Assembly: GCA_024704765.1 (NCBI GenBank)
Contig: JAKMXF010000122.1
Location: 310,001 to 374,000 of the forward strand
Length of the DNA stretch: 64,000 nucleotides
Reading direction: 5' to 3'
Source of the DNA: Oopsacas minuta
Taxonomy: Eukaryota; Porifera; Hexactinellida; Lyssacinosida; Leucopsacidae
Shown: positions 35,608-47,044 of the stretch, piece after piece
Position numbering within the stretch: position 1 is the stretch's first letter
How the letters are laid out: every line of letters starts with the position of its first letter
Position numbers and translations under genes: made by a program
Notes under the pieces: generated by a model
The model's input: only the letters and a program-made list of their open reading frames with translations
Told to the model about the DNA's origin: nothing
Databases searched by the model: none

Positions 35608-36967
35608 CCAGGTGGGCCAAAAAGACCAGAACCCGTAATAAATTTGTTATTTCTCTACTTTCTTCAAGGGTAGAGAATTAAAACTTAAATATTATCAAAT
35701 TCCAAGTATTTAAATCAAAAATGCAAGTTTATACTATCCTAGCTCAAGTGGTTCTTGATCTATAGAACATGTTCGAGGTGGCATCTATTTAGATTTGCGC
35801 ATTTTCCCAGGCGTAAAACAAGTTCTGCATCACTGATTTGCAACTTACCCTTGAGATGCTTCTCATCTCCTCCTGGATCTTTTTCTTAAGTTCTCCGAGT
35901 GTCCTTGGCTTTGTAGCATATACCCTGCCCTTCAGGAACCCCCAGAGGTAATAGTCTGGGGGACTGAGATCCGGAGAGTAGGGTGCCCACTCATGGTCAC
36001 ACTTGCGACTGATCACTGGGCTTCCGAATTGGTTCTTGATCCAATTCAGGCTTTTGTTTGAGGTATGGGGTGTTGCTCCATCCTGTTGGAACCAGAATTT
36101 GGGCAGGTATCCTCTATAATTCTCTTCAAGCTCCTTCCAGAAGACTTCCAGGATCTTAAGGTAACGGTCGGTGTAAACGTCACAGTATTTTGTTGCTCCT
36201 CGGAGAACAACGAGCCAACTACCCCTTTCATTGAGAATGCAGCCAAATCTGTGACCTCTGAGAATGTAGAGGTTTTTCTGTCACTTCTGCCGGTCGTTCT
36301 GAACCCCAGTAGACCTTGTTTCTAGAATTCACCTGCCCATCAAGATGAAAATGAGCTTCGTCCGTTGTCCAGAGATGGTCCAAGAAGATCTTTGATGTCT
36401 CAATCAGAGCAAATAACAACTTAGCCATCTCAAATCTCTTCACCTTGTCGGAATTTGCGAGTTTCTGGTGTATCTGTATACGAGTATGCCTATAGTCTTA
36501 AGTCATTATGAAGAACCTTGCGAAGTGTAGTGCATGATAAGCCAAGCAATTGACACCTCTTTCTTGTCGACCTCTTTGGGGAGTGAAGAACGACTAACGA
36601 ACGACTTTGATAACTTCATCCGTACGGATCTTCTTCCTCCCTGAGTAGCTCAGACGACTATCTAATTTAGAGTTGAGGTTCTTAACAGTGCCCTCCTGTT
36701 CAAATTTCTTGATCCATCCAAAGATAATGGATTTGCTGGGTGCTTGGGCTGCTTAAACTCTTGCGAAAATTTGGTCTGTACAGCATTGTAAGAATGTAAC
36801 TTGTAGTAGAACTTGACACAGTATATTCGCTTCTCTGTGCTCCACTGCTTGTCATTACGCGCCTAATAGAGGTATCTACCATATCCTAATATATTATTTG
36901 ATTAGTACAAAAGGCATAAGCAGAAAGAACGAAAATCACTTGGGATTTGTTTTTTTGGCCCACCCGA
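35608..36967 (-). mobile_element. DD41D (rosa-like) transposon
   Basis: 1360 bp, flanked by TA (35606-35607, 36968-36969). The ends read CCAGGTGGGCCAAAAA and, in inverse, TCGGGTGGGCCAAAAA. It lies at the edge of a CAATGTCC-type repeat stretch. Confidence 0.88.
35789..36890 (-). pseudogene. DD41D transposase, multiple frameshifts
   Basis: The first Asp region TTDEAHFHLDGQVNSRNKVYW (36443-36228) and the following KPLHSQR are typical of this mariner-related group. In one continuous frame (about 36095-35789) KFWFQQDGATPHTS and PYSPDLSPPDYYLWG are separated by 41 residues, which defines DD41D. The C-terminus runs through GFLKGRVYATKPRTLGELKK to FYAWENAQI. Upstream parts lie in three frames with stops. 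The catalytic half reads clearly; the N-terminal DNA-binding half is poorly preserved. Confidence 0.87.
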
Positions 36968-36969
36968 TA

Positions 36970-37520
36970 CAATTATCGCTAACACAACAAAGTCAATTAT
37001 CCAAATGTTTTCATTGTTCTAAAACACATATCCAATTATCTAAAATATACAATGTAGTATTATTCACATTACAACAATGTACAGTTATCCAATGGAAGAA
37101 TATCTAAATTCCCAAAGTATATTTTCAAATCTGCCTATTCCAAAAATGTTCTGTCGTTCACAATACAACAATGTGCAAAGTTCCAAAGATAGGACCAATA
37201 TTTCCAAATGCAACAATTTCATTTTCCCCAAAATATTCCACAATTTTCTCAATTAATCTTATCTTCCATTCTCCCATTTGCAAAAATCTCTTTTTGTTCA
37301 CAACACAACAATATCCAATATTCCCAGTGTACAACAATGTCTTTTTCTTCCAAATATATATATAATGATCCCAAAAGCTACTATCTCCAAATGCTTTACA
37401 TTTGCTAATTATTTGGAGATAGTCCCGTTATGACAATGCCACATTGTCCAATTATCACAAGTTTACTACTGTCCAAAATTCTTCAAGTGTCTAAAATATT
37501 CACATTAGAAATTTCTGAAT
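36970..37520. repeat. Degenerate tandem repeats with CAATGTCCAATTATCC words
   Basis: Recurrent ACAACAATGTCCAATTATCC-like words every 30-45 bases, in the same style as 28380-28735. Two overlapping 64-66 codon frames here are by-products of low-complexity sequence. Confidence 0.55.
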
Positions 37521-37979
37521 GTCAGTTGTGTGACTAGATGTGACCACGAGTACACATGGCATATTTTGTGTCTACATCTAAAAGTGTGAATAGCAGAGCA
37601 AAACAAATATACATATATACTAAGTCAACCATTTTAATTTACTGTGCTATGAATGAGTACTAGTCGCCATAGTAAAAACCGGATCAGGATTTTTAATATA
37701 TTTGGGCAATTAAATTGATTTCTGTTTATTTGGTAACCAAACATACAGACAACAGTTGCAAATATAAAATATGATGAATTTGTGTGCTTCGCTTTCTATG
37801 TCGCTCGTTACTGTACTATTGCCAGATGAGACAATTGCGGGATCATTTCTTTCTGGTGCTTACTTACGTTTTGTAATAAAAATTTGTTGAATTTGACTAG
37901 TGAATCATTATTCATAAATTGAATTAACAAAAATATCAAGTATCGTATCCTTTTTTTAGTAATTCTATATTGATGTCAC

Positions 37980-38115
37980 ATCTAAGCTATTAAGATCGTA
38001 CGATAATTGATTTCTCGATCACGATCGCGATACTTTTTTGACGATCGGGCGACGATCGGCGGTAGTTGTTTTTTAGGGGTCGGAAGTAGAACGCGATCAT
38101 TATTTGCATAAAAGT
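37980..38115. repeat. Cluster of CGATCG / CGATAAT words
   Basis: GATCGTACGATAATTG, TCACGATCGCGATAC, GACGATCGGGCGACGATCGG and TTCTCGATAATTATTTCGATCA fall within about 150 bases. It lies 240 bases before a decayed MULE and may be the remains of its terminal repeat; that link is inferred. Confidence 0.4.
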
Positions 38116-38359
38116 TCTCGATAATTATTTCGATCATTTTTCTATACTCTGGATGCTACTATCATTTGCATTTTAATGCTTATGTAATTGTTCCAATTTG
38201 GAGTTCAACAATCAGTAATATTCGTTCAAAGAGTGTGTTGATTCTCCATTGCTGTTTAATATGCAACCATAAATATAAAGATATTATAGTTCGGTTTGAG
38301 TAATGGATTCGTTACGAAAACACTCTGAATCATAATTATTTTATTGTGTAAGGTTTATC

Positions 38360-39830
38360 TTCTAATAATATGTGTACTATTCAGAAAAGACTGTAAAGGA
38401 AGTGCGAATTTGGAAAGGCCACGAATTTGATTTATCCTAAGTCAGAACATAATCATGGATTACAAGACTATCGTGCAGAAGTATATGCAATTAAATCAAA
38501 GTGCAAAACAAAAGCTCATACCTCGCATCACAATCTGAAACTAATATTCAACGATGCCACGAGATCAAATCCTTCTGCTTCTCAAGTCACATTTCAAGAA
38601 TGTGAATCGTCAATGTTTCGGGCAAGGAAAACATTATACCCTATGATCCCACAATCTACTAGTGAATTTAGTGAAGTTCAACCCACAACAACATTTGCAG
38701 AATTCATAAGGCTACTATCAGTGTAGATGCTCGGATAGCTGCCATTTCTTTTCTGACAAATTATACGATCTTCTCGCAGAGATTACCAGTATCCAATTTG
38801 ACTGGACATTCTACACCGTGCCTAGACAATTTTACCAATGGTGTACTCTTTTTCTTCCATTTGGGAAACATGCAATTCCTACCATTCACTGCTTGCTGAC
38901 TAATAAAGATCATCTGCTATATGTGGCAGTTATACAGAAGATAAGAGAACTTGTTCCTCAGCTAGGACCGGATTGTCGATGTCAGGTATGGAAACCAGTA
39001 GTTCGGAATGGTGTCAAGCGAGTTTATCCAGGAATTCAAGTGAACGAGTGCTGATTCCATTATGCGCAAGCTATTTTTAGAAAACTCAAAAGTATGGTAA
39101 GGCTCCGACTTACGGAGGAAATTCTGATTGTGAATCATTCGTTAAGAAGTTCATGGCAATTCCGTTTCTTCCAGCTAAATTGATTCTTCCAACATATACC
39201 CTTCTTCAAATTCCAACATTGCAACAGAGTCAATTGAAGAAAAAGTATTTTGAATTCTTTTAAGAAGCAGTGGCTAACAAAATGGGTCTTGAAGGACTGT
39301 CAATTTTTAACCTTAAAATGTAACAAACAATGCAGCAGAAAGTTATCATGGTTAAATTAAGTCTATCATAAAATCAAGGCATCCAAGAATTTGGAGTTTC
39401 CTGTCATTCACAATATAATTGCTGCCTTTGATAATGAAATGGCCCGAATACAGGAAAGAAGAGAGGTAATGCGACCAAGCAAAAGAAGAACGTATTGAAT
39501 AATGAACATCGAAAGCGCTGCAAATATAACTGTTGAGTGGGAGTTACTCTCCCATCCAATTTCTCGAAAGAATTAGTTACGATATAGGCAATGCTACTTC
39601 ATTAGAAGGCACAATTAATTCAGATGATTTGGATGTGTTAGAGGAGCTGAATCTTTTGGTAATGAAACAAATAAATGTGTAGTTGGCCTACAAACAAGGT
39701 ATACCACTTAGGGATTCATGCCTTACAAGCATGCAAATGGTTGCACACAGAGTAGCGACACAATTGAGCAACTTCAACAGACTTGTCCAACTTGCAGAGG
39801 CATAGTTGAAGGCAAATTTCAAATTTTCTA
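38360..39830 (+). pseudogene. MULE 3 transposase with FLYWCH-type zinc finger, decayed
   Basis: FGKATNLIYPKSEHNHGLQD (from 38400) is the end of a FLYWCH-type finger. The next block, ATRSNPSASQVTFQECESSM with FRARKTLYPMIP, is the usual linker. VPRQFYQWCTLFLPFGKHAI, CLLTNKDHLLY and IRELVPQLGP (38800-39000) form the MULE DDE core, followed by VNEC/YAQAIFRKLKS and MAIPFLPAKLILP near 39170. VTNNAAESYHG and SRHPRIWSFL (39320-39410) mark the C-terminal His/Asn part. Stops and shifts are frequent. Distinct from MULE 1 (FAR1-like) and MULE 2 (SWIM). No terminal repeats are certain. Confidence 0.8.
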
Positions 39831-40151
39831 AATTAATATCTCTTGCACATTTTATAATGCATACCTAGTTAAGTAATATTTTCTATATATCATATTTCAA
39901 AATAAATTTCAATTCTCACGTATATTTAGAAATCTCTAAATTAATGAATCAGACAGTTGGAATTCGACTTAATGTAAACAATGAAATTCGACCTTATGCA
40001 TTCATATTTAATTCGAAGAAATGCCAACACACAGACTTCGACCTGAAGCAGCGCTCCCAATCTTTCTGTGGCAGCTAATGCTATTGCATAGCAATACACC
40101 CCGATAATCCGAACAACTTCGCTATACACTTTCTATTTTGGTGTTCGGATA

Positions 40152-41481
40152 CTAGGGCGTTCAATAAGTCTTGCGGGTGATATCATAGAATATGATACAA
40201 ACACTATACACACTAATTCACTATATCATATATCCAAAGTAATCCCCTCCTGCAGATACACAAAGTTTTAACCTTTCCACCCACTTGTAAAACACATATC
40301 TGTACTCTTCTTCGGGGATGGATTTGAGGTACTGGTACAGGCCCTTTCCGAGTGCTTGTAATGTGTTAAAATCTTTGCCTTGAAGGTAGATTTAAAGCTT
40401 GGGGAATAGCCAAAAGCACACGGAAGTTAGGTCTGGTGAGTATGGTGGATGGGGAAGTAATTCTAATCCTTCTACATCCAAGGAATCTTTGGTAAGCTTA
40501 GCTATATGGGAACTGGCGTTATTAATTAATATCTTCATTCCTCGAGTTCCGGTTTTCGGCGGTACTTTTCTAGATATTTTATCAAATTTAGAAGCACTTG
40601 CTCTGTAAAGAAAGTAGCACTAACAGCCTTGCCACTCTCACAAGGTAATTGCAAGACAATTCCATGACTACTGAAGAAGATGGTATACATAATTTTAGGT
40701 TTTCTGAAGTCAGGCCTAGGAATTTCGCCGGTTGTTCGTCGCCCCTCACCTATGATCGCTTCTTATACTTACTATATGGTGTTGAATAGTACACCCACGT
40801 CTCGTCACCAGTAATAATCTATGTTAGGCGTCTAGAGTCACAGTTCTCATAAGTTTCCAAGTGTTTCCTGGCAATATTCAGTCGTGCCAACCTTTGATTC
40901 TCACTGAGCTTATGCGGGACCTATTTCTCACAAATCGGTCGGTAGCCAAGCTCAGTCGTCAGAATTGTATGAATAGCTCCCGATGAAATCTCCATACTTT
41001 GTTATAACTGATTGACAGTAATGTCTTGGATTCCATGACCATACTTTCAATGAGTGCGTTATTCTCTGAATTGGTGGCGGATACCCGTCCTCCAGATCGA
41101 GGCAAATCTGTGACATCAGCATCACCAGATCCAAACGGGCAGCCCATCGCTCTACAGTAGATCTGAAAGAGCAATCCACGCATAGTATCTCCTGTAACTC
41201 ACTGAAGATCTGTACTGGCTGAATCTTGAGTATTGTGCGAAACTCTATGTAAGCTCGCCATTTGAAGTTGAAATTATCATCCTTTGAAGCGATAAATTCA
41301 ACAGTGGGTATAAATTGACTACACGTAACTATCTCAAAAATACATGATTTGTATTGAATAAGCTTGAAACTTTCGGATATGGAGTTTAACTATAAGGGCT
41401 TATACTATATGAAAGTTAGATATATTACTTGGTTAATTCCTAAGATAATTCATGGCCCGCCAGACTTATCCAACGCCCTGA
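40152..41481 (-). mobile_element. mariner-like element, decayed
   Basis: About 1330 bp, flanked by TA. The ends CTAGGGCGTTCAATAAGTCT and, in inverse, TCAGGGCGTTGGATAAGTCT match at 16 of 20 positions. The DNA inside encodes a mariner transposase in several frames. Confidence 0.85.
40195..41260 (-). pseudogene. mariner transposase relic
   Basis: Readable pieces on the minus strand in order: an N-terminal piece around 41183-40959 (DLPRSGGRVSATNSENNA), RLARLNIARKHLETYE, IITGDETWVYYSTPYSK (first Asp), then HDNASSHIAKLTKD (second Asp region) and HPPYSPDLTSVCFWLFP, where Cys replaces the third Asp. The C-terminus is KLCVSAGGDYFGYMI. Spacing fits DD34D before decay. Loss of the third acidic residue and many stops make it inactive. 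Clearly older than the mariner at 16103. Confidence 0.85.
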
Positions 41482-43378
41482 TAACTGAAATAGCGCATTT
41501 ACACTATGAGATTGTCAGCTCAGCCATTGGGAAATTGTGAATTTGTAATTTCGTAGATTTGACTCCACCTACTTTTTGCAATTTTGGCATAAAATGGTCA
41601 CACGATCCGAAAACTTAGTACCAAAGTAGAATTAAGCATTTAGCTGAGATGAAATTCGGACAATTTCTAGAAACTAAACATACTAACTGCTGTTTGGATA
41701 ATCGATCTAAGATGGATGACGCAATATAGGTGTTTCGCTCTGCTGTTCATACCTTCAGAGATTAAGGCACCAATTTTGGCATGTGTACTCGTAGTTATAT
41801 CTAGTTGGCACCTGATGTTTAAAAATTTCTAAGTGATTATTTCACACCTTTCTGCCATATAATTCCATAATAATGCTAGAATTTTCGTTGTAACAGATTG
41901 TATGGGGTAGCCAATGATGCAGTTTTCTGTTTTGCATTTTCAAATCTCTCACTCAATAACAGGAGAATGTCGTTTGAGGGGGCTATAAACCCCGAAAATA
42001 GCACAAACAAATAACCTTGAGCTGTACTACCAGCATGTCGACTGGATATTTTGGAATTTCTTCACTTTACTTGATAGGTGAGGAGTTGCGTTATATTTCA
42101 GAAATTTGGAGATGTTAATTTTGTTAAATTAAGTACCCAAATATCTAATGCTGTTATATCATACTCTCAATGACTATATTGATGTAATTGAGTACCTAGG
42201 AATTTGTGTAATTCATATGTAAATGTAAGACGAAATTCTCAGTATGTTGTTAAAGTACATTTTTCGGGTTAAAGATACTCTATCACCTCAGCAGAGTCGT
42301 TGGAGTTTGTTAGTAGCAAAATTTGATTTTGTGTACTTAATTTAACAAATTTTATATTGAATTCATAACTAATATGTTCTTTTTGTATTATGATAATATG
42401 ACTATCAGCTCACAAAAATTATTGAAGGTAAGATTTCATTTCAAAATAATTTGTGGTTTCATTTCTCTTGATATTTAAATATTCACAATATGTTGTTTGC
42501 AATGAGATATTCTCCGTATATAATTGTAAATGATGATTCTTAATCAAATATATACTTCATCTACATATTCTACAATATTCAAACAGAAATTCGCAAAATT
42601 ATGCTCACTAAATTGTATTAGTACTCGTCTAATCTATTACCTCAGTAATGTTATTTAAGGTATGATTTTGATGATAATATATATTTTATGCACTGTATCG
42701 ATCAAATGTCATCAGAAATTGATAACTTGATATTTACAATACCATAATATGTATCTCAAATGTCATATATGTGAACTTGTTGTAGCAATTTTAAACAGAA
42801 ATTCACGATATATTGTTTACTATACAATATTGGACTCATAATAACCGAGTGCCACTAAATCCGGGCAAGTTCACAAGTGTCTGATAATGTCAATTCCTTT
42901 GTCACCATATCTTTATGTTGGTTGATATTTAAGTATACACTACTTGGCAACTTTTCATAAGAAATTATTGTCGAGACTGGTGTACTTCGAAAAATGGAGA
43001 CCTAATCATAGATGCAGAGAAGAGACATAGGGGTAGGCAAATCAATTATAATGGCGTAAAACAGAAGAGGTAAGGAACGAGTCATTTGAAAGCATGAACA
43101 TCTGGCTTGTAAAGACTAGTCAGAGGAGAAAGTATTAAACTTGGGAAGAAATGAGTACAGAATATTTGTCCTAAAATATAGCAAGTAACAGGGAGTGAAT
43201 GGGGCTACTCAAGATGTAGATAGTACATATAGGAGATGTAAGGACTGTGACACATCACCAGAGGCTCATCAATTGATTCAAATCCATAACCAGCCCAGAA
43301 TACCTTTCCAAAAGTAAAGGAGATAAAGGGAAGTCAATTAGGAGACCTATGAAGATGTTTGTACACTTGGGAGATCTA
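41482..43378. other. 1.9 kb without recognisable genes
   Basis: AT-rich. Interspersed motif copy C is at 41735-41800 (CTGCTGTTCATACCTTCAGA, then TTTTGGCATGTGTACTCG). Two similar segments near 42478 and 42799 (ATTCACAATATGTTGTTTGC against ATTCACGATATATTGTTTAC) hint at a degenerate duplication. No conserved coding region seen. Confidence 0.55.
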
Positions 43379-43589
43379 CAGGGTGTATCATATGTTTTGA
43401 TGGTGTATAAATTCATAATGTTTAAAGTTTTTTTACCAGACCACAATATAATATTGAATTCGATTTGCCTTACACTTAACTACTAAGTATAGGTACTACA
43501 ATACACTTCTGTATGAATACATTCGCTTTGATTTGTATTTTTAGCTCATTATTTGCATTTCTTTTATATTTTTGGGATGTGAATGTCAA

Positions 43590-44660
43590 AGATCTTGGTT
43601 GTTCATTCGCCTGGAAGCAATTGTTATGTTGAAAACTGGAATTGAGCAGAAGATTGTAGCTTCGAGGCTAGGTGTCGGTTTGAGGTCGATACAAAGGTGG
43701 TGTCATAACGAGAAACATGGAAAAAGACCAAAGTTCTGAACTCCGTTCTGGTAGGATTCCAATCATACAAAGCTCTGCAAGATAGTCATCTCAAAATCTC
43801 TAGGGGAGAGGGGGAAGTCGACACGTAAACCTGTACGTATTCTCAATGGTAAGGGATATTCTATCTCGCATTCAAGTATATATCGTTAATTGACCAATTC
43901 TTTGGAGTCCAGTCATTCAAACGCCCTAAAATACCTCAATTGACACAGAAAATGAAGGATAAAAGCCTCCAGTTCGCTATAAGTCACATAAATTGGACAA
44001 TTAGTGCCTGGAAATAGGTGTCGTGGATGAATTATCTTTCCAAGTATTCTCAATGCCAAATCGTCAAAACGATCGTATTGGGCTCGGAATTCAAATATCA
44101 TTGAACCTATCATTCAGACCAAATTTCCCACAAATCAATGTCTGAGGGTATGATGTCCCACAGAGCTCTCTCAGAATTCCACATCATTCCTCCGAAACAA
44201 ACGATAAATGGAGCCTACTATCGGATAATATCTTAGCCAAGACTTGTAGTTATTCAACAAACAGAACTGCAAATGCAGGCTCTATTCTGGAGAGATCAAT
44301 GCTTGCCGACATGTCTGATTTTCTATTCATGCAGGATGGTGTCCCTCCTCACACTGCGAACTTGACACAAGATGGTGTGTAGAACACTTCCTCAATTTTG
44401 GAGGAAGGTTGAGTCGCCGGGTAACTCGCCAGATTTAAACCCGCTTGAAAACTTCTGGTCAATATTGAAAAATATCGTGTTGGACAAATGGTAAATGCTA
44501 CTAAGCTGGAAGACTTAATTCTACAAGTAAAATCCGCATGGGGTGACATAGACCCTGATATTCTAGAAATTTTAATTTGTAGTATGCCAGGTAGGATACA
44601 ACTTGTATTAGATAGGAATGGTGGTTATATTTGGCGAATAATTGGAACAAGTATTCGATT
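43590..44660 (+). pseudogene. Tc1-type transposase relic of the outer element
   Basis: The helix-turn-helix piece KAIVMLKTGIEQKIVASRLG with SIQRWCHNEKHGKRPK (43615-43738) starts the gene. Later pieces read ISKSLGERGKSTRK, SEFHIIPPKQTINGAYYR, DFLFMQDGVPPHTANLTQ (second Asp) and NSPDLNPLENFWSILK (Glu), ending SMPGRIQLVLDRNGGYIW near 44630. The pieces parallel the DD37E transposase at 29139-30210 block by block. Many stops; inactive. The Tigger inserted just after the coding region, in the 3' non-coding part. Confidence 0.83.
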
Positions 44661-46323
44661 ACGGATAATTCTACAGTAGAACCTCCGAGATCCGGAGAGT
44701 GTCCGGATCTCGGAATTTCATCTAGTATCACATGCCGAAACGGTCAAGCCTACAAAATTTCAACTCTCTGAGATGCGGACATTGTACATTTTTACCATAT
44801 ATTTTTATCCTTATTTATTCCTCCTATTGCCCTGACTTCCGATCCCTTATCTACACCTAATAATAGTACGTTTATGAAATATATTGTTCCCTATTAAGAT
44901 AATGGCGACTACATGTGTATCATCAAAGAAAAGGAAACATCATGCAGTTAGTCTCGAGTTAAAGCTGAGTATTATAGCAGAACTACAGGAAGGTCAAATC
45001 GCAGAGGTTAGTTTCAGATATTTTCATGTATCGAGGTCGACAGTAAATGATATCTGGAGACAGAGAAAAGATTGACAGTATCTAACGTGTTGCGATAATC
45101 CCACTGTCGTTAAGAAGCGCTGCATAATAAGGCAAGTTCACTTCCCAGAGCTTGATAAAGCATGCCATATTTGGTTTTTACAACAGCGGTCTAAGGGTGC
45201 TCATAATTCAGGTCCTCTTCTACAAGAGAAGTCTTTATAATTATTTCCAAAATTTGTCCTCAAAGCGATCTGGGTGAATTCTGTGCGAGCCCCGGTTGGC
45301 TCCAAAAATTTGTCATCCCCATGGCATAAGTTCAGTTACACTCCAGTGAGAGGCGCTCCAGCAGACATCTCTGTTGTCGAACCTAATCGAAAGGAACTGC
45401 TGAGTGTGACAGAAAAAGGAGGGTACACTCGAGATTACATATTCAATGCCGACGAGACAGGGCTTAGGTGGAAATCAATGACATCAAAGTCTCTCGTTTC
45501 CGGTGGTGAAATAAATTTTAAGAACTTCAAACAGTCTAAAGACAGAGTGACTTTACTTGCTTGCGCTAATGCTTCTAGGTCTGTCAAATCCCGCTGGGCT
45601 TCATGCATAAGAGTGCCAGGGCTGGTTGCTTCAAAAACACTAATATGGAATGTCTTCCAGTTAGTTATTTTGTACAAAAAAATATTGGATGGATGCCAAT
45701 GTGGTTCAACTTTGGTTTCAACTAAAATTCCTACCTTGCGTAAAACAATTCTGTAAGAAAGTATCCATTGATTATAAGGCACTCTTATTATTGGACAATA
45801 CACCACACACCCTTCAGTTGAAAAACATAATTCAGAAGATGGAAGAGTAGTAGCAATGTTTTTACTAGCGAACACCACTTCAATCATTCAATACATCGAT
45901 CAGGGCATCCTGGAGACAATGAAACGACGTTACAAGAAGCGCCTAGTACGCCATTTAATCCTTGAGGAGCGTACATTAGCATTATCCATACCTGAAATCC
46001 TGAAACTAGTAACGATCAGAGATGCAGTGTACTGGGCAGCCCAAAGTTGGGATGATGCAACCACAGAAAATTATCAGCGGGTTGGAATAAATTATTTCCA
46101 CTTTCCGATTGCTCTTTAGAGGCAGTAGATAGCACATCCTCACCAAATAATGAATTGGGGGAATTCACAGATTTATTTTGGAAATGGGCTCTTCAGTGGT
46201 TGATGAAAATCGGCAGCAATCACAGGAGTGGCTTGATGAAGATGACGATCCAGGATACCAACTTTTGGACGATGAAGAAATTTTCTCAGAAGTTTTAGCT
46301 ACGAATACTGATGTTGAAGAAGA

Positions 46324-46335
46324 CACTACACAGTG
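46324..46335 (+). repeat. Target duplication CACTA and left terminal heptamer CACAGTG of Transib 1
   Basis: CACTA (46324-46328) is followed by CACAGTG (46329-46335). The duplication is shared with 49710-49714. Confidence 0.95.
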
Positions 46336-47044
46336 GCTTAGTAGTAGAGAATTAAGAAATTTTTTATAGTAATGCTTTCATTTCTTTATGTTTTCTTTCT
46401 GTTTCTAAACATTCAAGTAGCATCCATTCCAATTTTCGAATCATTTGGTAGCCCATTAGTTATGTAAATTTGAATCGAAACTGTGTGGTTTTTGATGTTG
46501 AAATTATCGTTTCGGAGAATTCAAAATATAAAAGATTTTCACAAAGATTCTGATTCTTTATAGAATGTATTAGCGATCTATTGTTTCATCTATTCTAGAC
46601 AATTGTGCATGCTGATTTCTAATTTTGTATCAGATATATTCTAAACTGTGTACTTTGCATGTGAAGGGTTGTTGTACTCAGGGTAAAAAAATGAATGCCA
46701 TTTTTCCATCAATAAAATTTTGAAAGTGTCTGAAAAAAAAGTCAAGGAACGTCAAAGCGAAAATAATACCAGTTGTTGTTTACAATTTATGCTATGTTAT
46801 ATGAAGATGACAGGCCCCGAAACAATGTGCAACTTTGATTTTTTGGTCACATTCCATCGTCTGTAATCGTTGCTATGGAAATTCCTAAAGTGATATCTGT
46901 AACTATGTAATTGAATACCCGTCTAATTCTAATTCTTCTTGGAAATTACTGCACAAAATTAAACATATAACGTGTATATATACGTGTACTTATGTTTTCA
47001 ATCATACACCTTTATTTTCTCATAGATAGTTTATCCGTGATCAA

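Noticed and set aside
45435-45887. 150-codon minus frame inside the Tigger
   Set aside because: Antisense shadow of the Tigger catalytic region, which is supported by motifs on the plus strand.
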